From Aldrovandia affinis (Eukaryota; Chordata; Actinopteri; Notacanthiformes; Halosauridae): DNA of 64,000 nucleotides. The stretch is from assembly GCA_029706075.1 (NCBI GenBank), contig JAINUG010000130.1, forward strand, positions 1,840,383 through 1,904,382, in the 5' to 3' direction. Below the pieces are notes generated by a model. It was not told the origin of the DNA, made no database searches, and worked only from the letters and a program-made list of their open reading frames with translations. The translations under genes were made by a program, and so were the position numbers. Shown here piece by piece: positions 33,795-46,600 of the stretch (its first letter is position 1; every line of letters starts with the position of its first letter).

Positions 33795-35125
33795 GTAAGA
33801 TATAAACCATGACATGCTGTGCATATACAAGAATATATGGCACGACAGGGGTGGAGATGGGCCCGAAGCTGAAAGCTATTTTGAAATTTGTATGCGTAGT
33901 GATTTAGAACTGTGATGAGGCACTTTGCTGTGCATATACATGAAAATAAAGCATGACTGTAAGCCAATCAGAATTGAGCATTTTCCCAAGCATTTTGCCA
34001 TGGCAAAGTGGCTCATCACAGTTCTAAATCACTACGCGTAAACCAAAGTTCTATTTTTCACAAACAACAGAGTGTTGGCTTTTAGCTTGGGGCCAATCAC
34101 CACCATTAGCTAAGGAACAGAAAAGATTTCAACACGTGATAGCTAATGTTACATTATGTTTATTATGATTTATTCTGGGGATTTGTAAGCAGACATTTAG
34201 TTTGATATGCACACATTTTTGACAGAATTCATAGTGAATAAGGCAAGCAAGCGAACACCTAGTGTTGGACTGCTGTCCGCAACCGCTGTCAGCATGCCAG
34301 CCTTTAGCAAATCAGCACTACAGCAGTCTAGTAACAGCAGGACCATTCGTCAACCATTGTGCTTTCTCTTAACAGCTGATCATCTCTCGATTGCCTAGCA
34401 TCTATTGTATGCTAGAAGCCTGCTATGATGCCAATTTAAAAAATGCACCATCAAAACAGATATTTACCCTTGCTTGGTTAGCTAGCTAGCTAGCATTAGC
34501 TATTGTTGCATTGTATTTAATGACTGTGATGCAAATGAGTCAATGAGACAGGCCAAATATTTTGGGTAACTGGCCTTACTTTGTGCTTCATAAAGACAAG
34601 ACGCAAAACACAATCAGCTGCATTGCCATTATAGGCACCGGCAGAGACACGTTTGTCGGAATGGGAGCAGGGAAACTGGTGTAACATTAGCTTACACTGC
34701 GGGAGATTTTCATGACAGAGTCAAAAAACAGCTTTTGCAGATAGCAAACTAGTACTTGTTGTGGTTAGTCTCCAGCAACGAACGACAAGCGAGGGCTAGC
34801 TATGTTCATTCCCATTGTCTTTGCTTGCAATCTAATCGTGAAGTAGCCAGCTCTAGGTAGGATCCGAAGGTTAGTGGCAGCTAGCCAGAACTTCATGTGG
34901 CGGATGTGTTCATTGTCATCTTAGTTTTGTACTTGATTGAACATGTATTGAAAATATGTTTTATTTTAAAATGTACATGTATTTTTATTGTAGCCATGGT
35001 TAAAGAGATATAAACCACTTCATGCCAGTGCATGTAAATAAAGATATGGCACTTAGGGGTGGTGATTGGCCACCGCTGTTGTACCATATATTCTTGTATA
35101 TATGGCATCATGGTTTATATCTTAC
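33795..35125. mobile_element. Inverted-repeat DNA element, 1.3 kb, family unknown
   Basis: The left end is GTAAGATATAAACCATGA and the right end is its inverted form, TCATGGTTTATATCTTAC. Inside each end lies a motif of the type GCATATACAAGAATATATGG...GGTGGTGATTGGCC, found about four times (33821, 33932, 35029 and, inverted, ending about 35107). A second inverted repeat inside the left part pairs 33894-33930 with about 34002-34038 (GCGTAGTGATTTAGAACTGT). No transposase frame is recognisable and no target duplication is clear. GATAA repeats adjoin the left end. Confidence 0.65.
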
Positions 35126-36714
35126 ATTAGAGCTGCCAAAAGCTGATTAAAGCATTAGTTGATTAAACAGACCAATTAATAGGTGAACCGTTACAGCCAT
35201 AATGTACACATGTGTATAGCAATACAGAGCAAAATTTGATGTGGCATAAGGATTTATTTATGGCATTTGATCATGTTACAGATTGTTGCTCCTTGCCAGG
35301 TATAATCAATTAAAAAAGGGGCCATTTCTAAATATGAATTTCCTTTATTGTGTCTCTCGCTGTCGACTGTCCCCTCATTCTGTGTCAGCACGAGGGATCG
35401 GAGACCCATAGTTTGGGGGAGGGTCAGACATGCTTGGGACTGGAGATCGGTTTCATTGTAATTGTAAATGTAAATGATTCTGGTTGGTTTCCTCATGGAG
35501 AAATGGCGACCGGTGATGGAGCCTTGGAAGGCGGTCCCTCGGCTGCTAAACAGATGTGCATCTGACAAAGAGTTCCTCACTGTTTTTTTTCTTCCCTGCC
35601 AGCTGGGTGTTCCCATTAGGCGTTGAATCATAAATCAGGGATGCGTTATTTGTCATAATCGCACACGCCCAAACCCTGGGCTCTGTACAGTTGCAAAAAA
35701 ACCTGTTCTGCTGGCTAACACCATCAAAATATTCTGTTATTGTGTGAGGAATTGTGGTGATTGATATCGGGTAGAGTGCTTTTAATTTTTTTTGATCTTG
35801 GTTATTTCTTGTTGACATCATTTTCATTTGAATTGCAACGCCCATTATTGACTTGCTGCTCCTCGTGCATGATTTCTAGCAAGTGTAGCACATTTTCTTT
35901 CACAGTTCTAACTCCCGTTTCTCACGGAAGACTCCCGTTTACGGATGGTTTCGTGTCACAGCGTCACAGCACCGCTGAGATTAAGTGCTTACCCCAGCTA
36001 TACCGCGCGTCGCTCTTCAAAGAGTTGCGACTCGCTCCGGAAATTAGCTTCCCGCAGCACCTTTGCCTTGCCCACCGGTCGGCTTGTTTCTAAGCAGGGT
36101 CTGTAGCGTGTGTTACGATTTGTCTAGTGAAACTCCCTGACTGACAGCGTCGGCTGCCTACTGGCTACAATGACGCCCTGGGTCCAGAGCAACTGAAGCA
36201 TATGGCGTGGTACAAAAACACCCAGTGCTGCCGTCACACAAACAATATATCACCATCCAATGGTCAGATAATTAACTAGAAATCTATCCCACCAGAATGT
36301 GAGACCCCATCATGCTTAATTAAAATTAAACCAGTCTTTCCAGTGTTGTTTAAATAGTAAGCACAATCATTGTGTTTTTGGGCGTCAGCCAACAAGCTGC
36401 TGACAGTTGGGTGAACAGTGTTTTTTATACAATACAATGGGGATATGATGCAGAATAAAAATTGCATTCTGGCTGCTAATGTTGAATCAGACTTAGCTGG
36501 GGATGGTGTAATATTGATTGAGAGGGATTTGTAATTTTAATGTAAGGCTGAAATTTTAATCCTGTTCTATCAAATCATTTGGGGTTTGAAATGCACATCA
36601 CTGATAATGTCATTTAGCAAGTTATCAATGGCACAGCTCATTGTAAACTGCATTTTTTACTCCTTTGTTTTGTTAATCATCATTTGTTAATAATTTATTA
36701 ATTGTTTCACCTTG

Positions 36715-36945
36715 GACTGACCATGATATGGTATTTTTGGACACACCCTGTGCCAGCCAGAAGAGGATGGGTCCCCCCCTTTTAATCTGGTTCCTCCCAA
36801 GGTTTCTCCCTATCAAGGGAGTTTCTCCTTGCCACTGTTGCCTTTGGGGGGTCTAGGCTTGGGTTCCCTTCTGTTAAGCGTTTTGTGACAATGCATTTGT
36901 GAAAAGCGCTATACAATTACATTTGATTTGATTTGATTTGATATA
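36715..36945 (+). repeat. LINE-like 3' tail with ATTTG repeats
   Basis: Contains TCTGGTTCCTCCCAAGGTTT, GGGAGTTTCTCCTTGCCACT, a TTTTGTGACAATGC block and AAAAGCGCTATACAATTACA, ending in (ATTTG)n. This is among the most widespread retroelement tails of teleost genomes. I recall it as L2/Maui-like, which is an inference. No coding sequence is attached. Confidence 0.75.
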
Positions 36946-36989
36946 GGCCACACACATCCTCTATGACTTCTCTGTAATAATATAATAAT

Positions 36990-37095
36990 ACTAATGGATT
37001 GCACTTATATGGTGCCTTTCAAGGAACTCAAGAGTGCTTTACGATGAATGGTGGAAACTCACCTCAACCACCAGAGATGTTTAGCAACCACCTGG
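36990..37095 (+). repeat. Dispersed repeat fragment
   Basis: TGGATTGCACTTATATGGTG, then CCTTTCAAGGAACTCAAGAG, TGCTTTACGATG and GTGGAAACTCACCTCAACCA. This is a sequence type met repeatedly in fish genomes, probably another retroelement 3' part. A GT microsatellite begins a few bases downstream on the same strand. Confidence 0.5.
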
Positions 37096-37108
37096 TCCTC
37101 TGACTGAA

Positions 37109-37157
37109 GTGTGTGTGTGTTTTTGTGTGTGTGTGTGTCTGTGCGTGGGTGTGTGTT
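37109..37157 (+). repeat. GT microsatellite, interrupted
   Basis: TG/GT units broken by a T-run and by single CTG and CG interruptions. Confidence 0.95.
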
Positions 37158-37604
37158 GCTGTTGGCATGCATACGAATTTGTGTTTTAGAGTGATTAAAA
37201 TATTTGGGAACCACAGTACGTAGAAGCTCCTGTGGATATATAGTATGGGAACAGGTAGAAATGTGACTTAAACGCTCAGTTGGGGAGTGATTTGAGGAGG
37301 CGGGGTGCTTTAGATGGCACCAGTAATGAGTGGTTGTGTGGCAGCAGGTGCAGCACAATAGCCTGGTGGATGCAACTGAATGTGAAAACCTCTGTATTCC
37401 ACAGACCAGCTGTGTACAGAAACTTTGACAGGTGTACCTCATGGTAACACGATGTAATATAATTGGTGTAGCCGATTCTCATCGTGCTTTTCCATCTTTA
37501 TCTGCTGGAGACCACAGGTCCAAATGCAACCTGTAGAAAAGTCTGACTTGTGTGCTCAAAGGTTACCGACTTTCCCGTCTGACGAAATATGAGCCTCCTT
37601 TTAA

Positions 37605-37823
37605 TTTACATTTACATTTTAAATTTTAGGCATTATCCAGAGCAACTTACATTGTTTACATTTCTTTACATACAATCCATTTATACAGCTGGATATTTTT
37701 TTACTAAAGCAATTCAGGTTAAGCACCTTGCTCAAGGGTACAACGGCAGTGCTCCACCTGGGAATTGAACCAGCGACCTCTGAGTTACAAGTCCAGTTCC
37801 CTAACCATTACACTACACTGCCA
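37605..37823 (-). mobile_element. tRNA-derived SINE
   Basis: On the minus strand: GGCAGTGTAGTGTAATGGTT (A-box region), a B box in the form GGTTCAATTCCC, CCTTGAGCAAGGTGCTTAACC, then CAGCTGTATAAATGGATTG, and a tail GTAAGTTGCTCTGGATAATG. It is the same family as 26546-26747 and nearly full length. Confidence 0.88.
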
Positions 37824-40036
37824 CTACAATCTGTTTGATTAGGAGCTCCAATGACATCACTTATAGCTATTCCATTGACCTTCAAAAAGGAAAAAGGGGA
37901 ACAGGGAAATCAGAAGGTTGCTCTAATCAGGCAGGGTCTTATCTTATCTCCAGAAACAGGCCGTATACCTCTTCTGTTTGCCACAAAGTGCCCTTCAAGT
38001 GGATTTATCAGAAAGGGCTGTACTGAGATAAAGATGCAAAGAAACAGAGAATCGATGAGTTTGAGACATTTTTAGTGTTGGAGGACGTTGGTTCTGTTCG
38101 CAGCTCATCGCATTGGCTTTAGTTTGTCACAAACTTTATTAATGTACAGTGAACTTTCATATTTATGTGTCCAAATGACAGAGAATGTGTTTTGTATTTT
38201 GGCCGTGCACCTGCAGCTTTTTAATGGGCCCGAAGGCCAGCTGTTCAGGAGTGTAGAGGTTCTGATATTTTCCAAAGTGCTGCAAAAATGGTGTGCCAAC
38301 TGGATTGTTAATGTTATTTTTTCCCTCGTAAAGTGCCTGAATGGCGTCTGCTAATATTTCCAATTCGGCTTCAAACCAACATTCTGTAAAAGAATGCCTT
38401 TTGTTCGTCAGCAACAGTGTTTAAAAACATACTTGGCATGTCACATTGTTTCCGAATAAGCCACAGGCTGCTTTTCATTAGTAGTACCTGGGAAGGTGGA
38501 AGACATTAAACAAAAAAAAACATTCCCGAAAACAAACAAACAAATAAGATGAATTTCATCAACTGTGTTGAAGGAAAATATTCAATATATAATGTTAAAA
38601 AACCTCAATGAAATCCTAAATTAAGAGTCAATACTCTTGGCTGTGTATTTGTTTATGCATTAGCCACAGGCAGCAATGGTCACGTGTTCTTTGTGCTCCA
38701 TTAAACTGTGGTGCAGAATCAAATCCTTGCAGCGCCAGTGACAGGCGTGGCGGGGAGCCCCACGGGGCAGTGTGCACAGTTGGCCATGATGTCACCCAGG
38801 GTGGGAGGGTTTCAGTCAACAGGGCCTCCCCAGACAGAGTGACATCATCGATCAGGAACATACAGTCTGCTTGTGGATGAAGCGTGGTCCTATGACACAA
38901 TGAACGCGCAGATCATGGCTGCGCAGCCCGGCTGGTGGACTGCAGACAGAAGAAGCAGCGGCTGTCAGCTTCAGAAGACACACATCTCACTGTCGGCTCT
39001 CGGAGGTCTAGCGGCCTGATCGAGACTTCCAAATTTGGGGAAAAGTCAAATTGGTTAAAAAATACATTTATGTCCTTCATCAAGAGAGAGAACATGATTA
39101 ATGAGACTATCAAACTCTATGTGCCACCTTGACACTATACAGTCACATATTTCAGCTTCCCTTTTTGTTTTTTTACAAACTGGGATGATTCATGTGAAAG
39201 CGCTCTTGTGGCTGAACATCACAGATGGCGGCCATTGTTAATCGACGCCTTCCACCTCGTTCTCCCCCCTCCTCATCCCCTTTCCGCGGCGGAGCACCGC
39301 AGAAGGTCGAGTCAGCAGCCACGGCTTTTGAACGATACCCCAATTTCGTCACGATCGCCTCGGAAGAGGGACAGCCACTGTCTGAGTAAATGCCCCTGCC
39401 AAGTGCGGTGCCTCAATTGCTGTTTTCTTAAAGCCTCATCTTATCAAGAAGCAATCAGGCTGACCCTGGACTATTGACAACTGTATTGCCATTGTCCCCG
39501 TTCTGAGACACTATTGAGGAGAAAATAGACCTTCAAGTGAAACAGTTTCAGCTCCCATCCACACACACATGGGGACTAGAACACGATTATGTTCACAGGT
39601 ACAGGAGCCATACAGTGTGAGAAAGAGAAGGCCTTAATAAAACGAAGGCTTAGATGTAGACAACTGTAGGTTGTATATATAACGGTAAGTGGTAGGAGGA
39701 TTATAGATGAGAGGAAAATGTTCCTCTGATGTTAAGATGATTTTGTCAAATATTATTTTGTGAAAATAATATTATAATATTATGTTTGGTTGACACCATT
39801 ACCCAGGAAAATGGATACAGCGTACAGCTTACACATGATGCCATATGTACAGCAGGATTTTTACTGAAGCAACCCTCATTGGAACAATTGGAACAATACT
39901 GTTACATGTTTTTAACATCTCTCAATAAGGCTAGGCAGTCAAACAGAGCTTTCATCTCCCATTATCCCCACATCAAAAGTTCAAAAGTTAATGTTTCCCA
40001 GACAGTATGCTCAAAGAGAATTTATTTAAAAAAATT

Positions 40037-40160
40037 GGTTAGCAGATGGTTTATATTCAAAGGAACTTACCTTGCTCAGGTTTTACAGTGTTATCCACTT
40101 ATACAGTACAGCTGGATATTTATTGAAGGTATTTAGGTTACGTACCTTGCTCAAGGACCT
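40037..40160 (-). mobile_element. SINE fragment, 3' part
   Basis: Keeps the TACAGCTGGATATTTATTGAA, TTTAGGTTACGTACCTTGCT and CAAGG core of the 26546-type SINE read from the opposite strand, plus a worn tail (AGCAGATGG...AAAGGAACTTAC). The tRNA-like head is missing. Confidence 0.65.
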
Positions 40161-40800
40161 TGCTAAAAAATTAGGCTGATAACCAGTTCATCAACTAACA
40201 ACCCTGTAAAATGTTCTATATCGGACAACATTTTTTGATGTTTTCTATAGATTCTATCAGTCATTTTGGATTTGTTGCCATGGGTTGGGAATTTATAAAT
40301 AGCCTTGCTGAAAATAGAGGCTCTAATTGGCAGTTACTCTCTAATGAACTTGTACACCTGTGGTGACATTTTAGAGTTGAATCGTAGCCTTGTGTTTATG
40401 GGAAACCCTGCATGCAGTTATAGAGTAATACGTACTGACATTCAACATTGAGTCCTCTCATGCGAAGGTCATTCGGTTGGTGCATGCACTGTTGGTGTTG
40501 GTTTTCTTTAGCACACATGTCCCAGATGGTATTCTGTCAGTTATATATGGGGAAAGGATGAGAGCCCAAGTTCAAGGACAAGGCAAGTGATTCATGGTTC
40601 CATGCACGTAATTGGAATTATTTGAGGACGAACTGACTTTTATTTGACTCAGGCAACATTCGGAAAGAAAGGGTTGCTGCTGTAAATATTTCAGACATTG
40701 AAATCTCAGGGTTATGTAAATAAATAAAGGATTCAATTATTTACCTACTTGACACATGCCAGAATTATATATATTTCATTTTAACATGGCGTGCTATATA

Positions 40801-40908
40801 TTAGGTTAAGTGTCTTGTTAATAGGTACAACAGCGGAAGCCCCCTGTGTATTCCACATGACAACCTTGTAGTTACAGGCCAAGTTCCCTCACCACTGAAC
40901 CGTAGGCC
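40801..40908 (-). mobile_element. SINE fragment, 5' part, degenerate
   Basis: Shows TTAGGTTAAGTGTCTTGTTA, AATAGGTACAACAGCGG, then ACAACCTTGTAGTTACAGGC and AAGTTCCCTCACCACTGAAC. These line up with the head and core of the 26546-type SINE on the minus strand, but with many changes. Confidence 0.55.
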
Positions 40909-42028
40909 CTCTGAGTCGATCTCCCAGATTGCATGTTGATTTTCTCCGTTCTCACTCTGTGTTTTAAAAAGATAAAATGCACTGATGTTGTCGGCTCCCT
41001 CACGAATTACCCTTCCTTGCTTTGAGCGGAAGATTGACACTTGTTCTGGGATGACTTTGAAGATTGCCTTTTTTTTATAGAGCATGTTTGTGAGGAATTG
41101 GCAGGCGTCCGCTTTTGAACGGGACGCATTAGACACGACGAGCCAGTGCCGTCTGCGAAGCGCTTTTGTGTGCATACATTAACCTCCCCTAAATTATGAC
41201 AAACACATGCGCCGCGGTCTCCTGAAAAAGGCTCCCGCTGTCATCTACCGCATTCACATGAGAATGGCAGAGCGACGGAGAAGGGGCTTGATTTGTTTCA
41301 GGGCTGGCTCAGTCATGCCTGACATCAGTTAATCTGGGGCGCAGAGGTGTAATCAGCTGATGGTATTAGCAATGGTTAAAAAAGCAGGGATGATTGAGAC
41401 AGTAGCGATTAGAGCAGTATCTCACCACTCTTGAAGTTTCTTTGTCTTTCCCACACATGTATTTCATGTTTGAAACGGTTGGCTGTGCAGCACTTGAAAT
41501 GGGCAGGTTCCACAAAGATTCATTGAATATACATCATTGTCACAGGGTGGCTGGAAGGTCTAGTGTTTGATGGACTGTACACATCTACATAGCGAAGCTG
41601 ACCTGTTGTGCTGAATTATTAACGGGGACATTTGGTATTAAATTGTGCCACATTCTTTTGTTAATGCAAATCAAAGCCAGTGTCAGTTTAGACAGGCTGA
41701 CCTTTTCTTAATTTCTCTCACATGAAATAAATAAATAAAACTTAAATGACCTTGTTGCAGGTGCTCTTTAGTTTAAGTGAAGAGAACGGTTATGAAATGT
41801 ATCTTTTTAAATTAATTCATATTTTTAAAGCTAGCCAGTCACTACATGACCTACACAAATGGTAGATGAAACTGCTGCTTCTGACAGTCAGTAGAGCAAT
41901 CACAAACTGTGATCTTCTCCCTTATCCACATTATCCATGTGTGTCATCTGTCTATATTCACTTTGGATTGACCTCTGTCTGCGGACAGTTAAATATTGAC
42001 ATTAATATTAAATATGGTTTATGAGATA

Positions 42029-42558
42029 CAGCACCAGTCAAAATTTTGAGTACACCTTCCATCTGGATTCCGGCTAATTGGGCACTCCTTCTATCTTCAG
42101 CAAGATAAAGACCCGAAACACGCCTTGGAGTTGTGCAAGAACTATCTGGCCAAGGAGAAACATGAAGGACAACTCAAACTAATGACCTGGTCTGCCCAGT
42201 ATTCAGCTCAAACTGGACAGAAGAGTTAAAGCAGAGCAACCCACAAGTGTCTCTGGGAATTACTGCAGGAGAGCTGGGAGGACATGTCGGGTGATTTCCT
42301 GCTGAAACTCATTAACCGAAAGGCTCGTGGTTGTGAGGCTGTTATCAAGGCAGAGGGTGGCTATTTTGAGGAATCCAGGATTTAGAGACCATTTTCAAAT
42401 TTCTTGAACATTGCTTTGATGTTCCTTATGTTTATTCTTACATGTGTTTTTTTGTGTCATTTTCAAGTATTCACAGAAACTTATATGGCGTAAAACATTG
42501 TCAATTATTAAATAAACCTAGTTTCCAGCAGATGTACTCAAACTATTAACTGGTACTG
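42029..42558 (+). mobile_element. Tc1-like DNA transposon, 5' half deleted
   Basis: The ends are CAGCACCAGTCAAAATTTTG and, at the right, CAAACTATTAACTGGTACTG. They pair imperfectly as inverted repeats (CAGTACCAGT... form) and are each flanked by TA. Inside is only the last third of a transposase frame, so the N-terminal and central coding parts have been lost. The element is non-autonomous. Confidence 0.88.
42092..42385 (+). pseudogene. Tc1-like transposase C-terminal remnant
   Basis: Starts with LQQDKDPKHALELCKNYL, the DPKH region that carries the second catalytic aspartate in DD34E transposases. The SPDLNPIE segment with the final glutamate is scrambled. After a frame change come LQESWEDMSGDFLLKLI-like residues and the family's usual ending, EGGYFEES. 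There are several frame changes and it is inactive. Confidence 0.85.
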
Positions 42559-43264
42559 TATATTTGTAACTTTTTTCATGAATCACAAACAAAAACATAT
42601 TCAACATTTTCAAAGTGTCCATAAGAGTGCATAAAGTTAAGGAAGACACTCATACTTGTCCTACAGTATAAGGCCAGTGATGTGGGCTACTAGCTTATCC
42701 TGTAGCTAGTTTCAAGCTATATAGCTAGCTTAGCTAAATTTTACCAAAATAGCTAGTTTCCTGTCATCGTACATTGGCACACTCCTCCACATGTCCTGAC
42801 TGAAAATGGTTTGCATGCCTTTTGCAATACTTTTGCCATCACTGCAGCTAATACACTGATTAGCAAGACAAGTAATTCATAACACAGACATTGATAGTTA
42901 TTCAGAAAATAAAATATGCAACAAATAATGAATTGCATGTATGTGAAACAAATGTTCCTATATGTTTGGTGAGCTCTAAAATGTACTCCTTATGCTAGGC
43001 TACTTTCCTCCAGCCTCATTTACCTTCACCTTGACAAAATCAGGATGTATGTGCAAAGGTAAAGAGGTGTATCAGCCAGCTTCGGTTCTAGGTTCTGCTC
43101 ACTCCTGTACAAACTTATTTATTCATCATACACCAATTATTGTATTTGGAATTTATAATAAATATTCAGGGGCAATCATTTGTCTAAGAGACTTTCAATG
43201 ACATTCTTTGAGATTCGAATATATTTTCATTATAACATGAAAGCAAAGAGCTACTATAATACTT

Positions 43265-43660
43265 AAAAAGAGGTGATTCACAGAATACTAAACTTGTGAT
43301 AATCCTTTCCCACCTAGACTCCAAATGTAGAAAATGCAATCAAAGTCTTGCAACCCATGTTCATATGTTCTGGATTTGTTTCAATATAAAATAATTTTGG
43401 GAAACTATATTTAGGATACTATACTTATTTCAATAACAAAACTACTCATAATTCTTGACACACTGATAGCCGACTTTGTGACAATCCCATCTAATTTTGG
43501 ACTCTCAATCTAATGTGATAACATCTGCTTCCTTAATTTCTAAAAATGTGCTTGTTAAACAATGTCAAAATCCACCTGGTCTTACACATTGGATCAGAAA
43601 CCTTTTTCAAATGAGAAATTTGCTTTATATGCTTCAACTCATTTATTTTACAAAACATGC
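43265..43660 (+). pseudogene. L1-like LINE ORF2 C-terminal remnant
   Basis: One plus-strand frame gives SKCRKCNQSLATHVHMFWIC and then FWETIF, the cysteine-histidine motif (C..C.....T..HMFW.C....FW) at the end of L1 ORF2 proteins. A neighbouring frame (43497 on) gives KNVLVKQCQNPPGLTHWIRN, matching the RR.ILL.WK...PP...W+... ending. Frameshifts separate them. The element is truncated on both sides, and its outer limits are approximate. Confidence 0.7.
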
Positions 43661-46600
43661 CTGCCTTTTATGTGGAACCTCAGTTTCTAATGGACCTTTT
43701 GAATTTAATAAAGTGCTGATACTATTACTATATTTATTAATTAAATATATTTAAGACTAGTATGAAACATATATATGAATATAGGGGTGGGGCAAGATTG
43801 TTTGGTGGGAACACATGAGAGCACATAAAAGATAAAGGCGGATAAAGATAGAACGAGGAAAAAGGTCACAGTGTGGTGTTTAGGATTAACTGTAATTATA
43901 TGAGGGCTACTTATCTCATTCCACCCTCTGGATAGAGACACATTTCGAATGCTTTGATACTGCTGCTACAGAGGGATAGCCACATCATATTTTGTCGGTT
44001 TGATTGATTTCTTTGCTTTTTATTTTGGTTTCACTTTTGTTTTCTTTACATATGAATAATAAACATTTTATATTTGCAGTCGAAATTATGCACTTTTTAA
44101 AATGTATTTATTTGTTATTATTATTTTTATTTGCCAAAGCTTCACCATTTCAAAGTGTCCTTAGACATTAATATGATTAGACATGAAAATGTAAAAAATA
44201 CAAAAGAAAAAAACACACAAATTAGGTTATAACGAAGAGTAGTGCATCCTTAAATTTGTATTGTAGGGGTATGGATTTTTTATAGCTTTTTTTATAATAT
44301 TGAATCCACATTCATTTATCTCTGTCTGAATCTCATACCCATACAGATTTGAAACATGTTGGAAATAGCCTCGCCTACTGATAAAAAGAATAGCGCCATA
44401 TCACATCAACAAACGACATGATCATCAACCATCAAGGGTGTCAACGCTGGCATTGCTCAAACAGCAGGGAGCATGTGGATGAAAGTATTTGAGCTCGTGT
44501 TTCAGGCCTCCACTAAGTACCTTTGAGAAACTTGTCAGGAGCTGCACACTCAGCACCTGTGTCTGAAATTCGGTCTTTGAGAAATTCTCCGCCATTAGGT
44601 TCCTGCTGTAGCACTGTAATCTCTGAATGAGGATGTGAAATCTCAGGCAGGTGGGGGGTTGCAGCCCTCACAAATCCTAATGGCACAACTCCTGGGACAG
44701 AGCAACAGTGGCAATTACCGAAATCATTCCATTACAGTAGAATGCGGCTCATTTCCAGCCCACATTACTAGAGTAGAGGAACCTCTGAAAATAACCCAAG
44801 GGATCAGCGCCATGTTGATTAGCATGATCTACATTGGATCTGTCAGCTCCCAACGTCCAAATTGAATCCAACTGCTATGTGTTTCAGTCTTGAATTTGAG
44901 TGACAAGTTTAAGCCAATGTTACAGTCTTTCTTTCCTTTTTTGTTATCCAAACATTTCCCCCTCTTTTCTGCAACAACCAATCTATACATTAGCAACTCA
45001 AAAATAAACATTTGCTCAACTCTGTTACTTAAAGTTTAGGACACAATGCTTTGAGGTTTGACTGACCCTGGCCTGGCAGAGATGGAGATGCCTCTCAGCT
45101 TTGTATGATCTGAAGCCTGAATTATTCGTTGCTTTTCAGGCTAAACGAAAGCAGGTAACAACGTGCTCTAGATGCTGAGCATCTGACAATGAATTGAAAG
45201 CATAAAAATCTGTAGTAGAAAGGCAGTTCAGACAGAGGGCCACCTACCCTTGCCCTCTGCTCTCATATATCTAGCTTTCAGGGCTCAGACTTCAACCCTG
45301 AGCCAAGTGGGGATTGGTTTCCTAACACAGTTTTGTAATATTGAAAAATGAATCAATTTCTCAGCAGCTATGGCCGACGTTATCTATTCAGCTCCGGTTG
45401 AAATTATGCTGACGTGACTTGGGCTTTACGAGCGGCGAGATTCATGAATAGAAGGGGGGGAGACACGGCGAGGCCGCGACTCATTTCCATTACCAGTAGC
45501 GCTGAGCTCAAGAGCACCCTGACACAAAGGGCTGCGGCTAATCAGGGAAATTAAAGTCATAATTTGTGTCTGCAGATGTGAGGGGCGGAAAAGTCTCTCT
45601 CGTGGTGGAAATATCGATTTCGGGTCCTGCTGAGAAAACTGTTGTGACACAAATTACATATTACTTTGTTGCTACCACAGGGCAGTAACAAACGCCCGGA
45701 TACAACAAATGTAAAAGACAAATGTTGTGTGAAAACTGTTGAAGAGCAACATACACATTGCCTACATGAGTCTATAATGATGATGACTATTTAGCTGTGG
45801 CGCTCATGGCAAGTCTACAAGTTTAATGAGCATGGCTTCTATATCTGTTAATATTACACCATATCCCATTATAAATATGATACATGACTGTCACTGTTTT
45901 TAAATCAAAAGGAGTAGACAGCAAGTGAAATTTATATGTACTGAGTTTTATCCCCCCTGTGATGAATACCAATGGAATCCTTGAATGCCTGAAGTGGCAG
46001 TAAAGAGCAGAGTTGGATCATCGCGAAAAGCTTTTAACGTGATCCATTATTCATTCATCTGGAAGCATATTGAATGGTGGCTGTGTGCACACAGTACATA
46101 TTTTAATACAATTGAGCAATAAATAATTCCTTTAGGGACAGTCTTTCTGTACATGAAGGATAGGGGAAAAAATTATTATCTCTCAAACAAACCGTCCCTT
46201 TGATCGCCGAATCCTATGAAGATCCAGAAAACGCTTTCAGCACAAATTCCAATATCAGCATGAATACAGATAAGGCCGAAAGAAAACAAGCGACGGAATC
46301 CTTCAGTAGTCAATACAATGGATCTTAAGGGGAGAAGTGGAGAGAACTTGTGGGATACATCGACTTGGCAGGCCAGTTGAGCCTCTAAGAAGACTGTTAA
46401 CCAACAAGAGGCCTGTGGGGACTCGGGGTTTGCAATAATCCAGCCAGAGTGTGGGCCGCCATTCAACTTCTCTCCTCTGCTTCTCCTTCACGCACTGTCA
46501 TTTGTCTTTGCTTTCCGTTGGGGCAGAGTTGCCAGATAATTTGGAAACATATGATGAGGTATTAGAGGCGATAGAACTTATTTCATCACTGCTCTGATGG

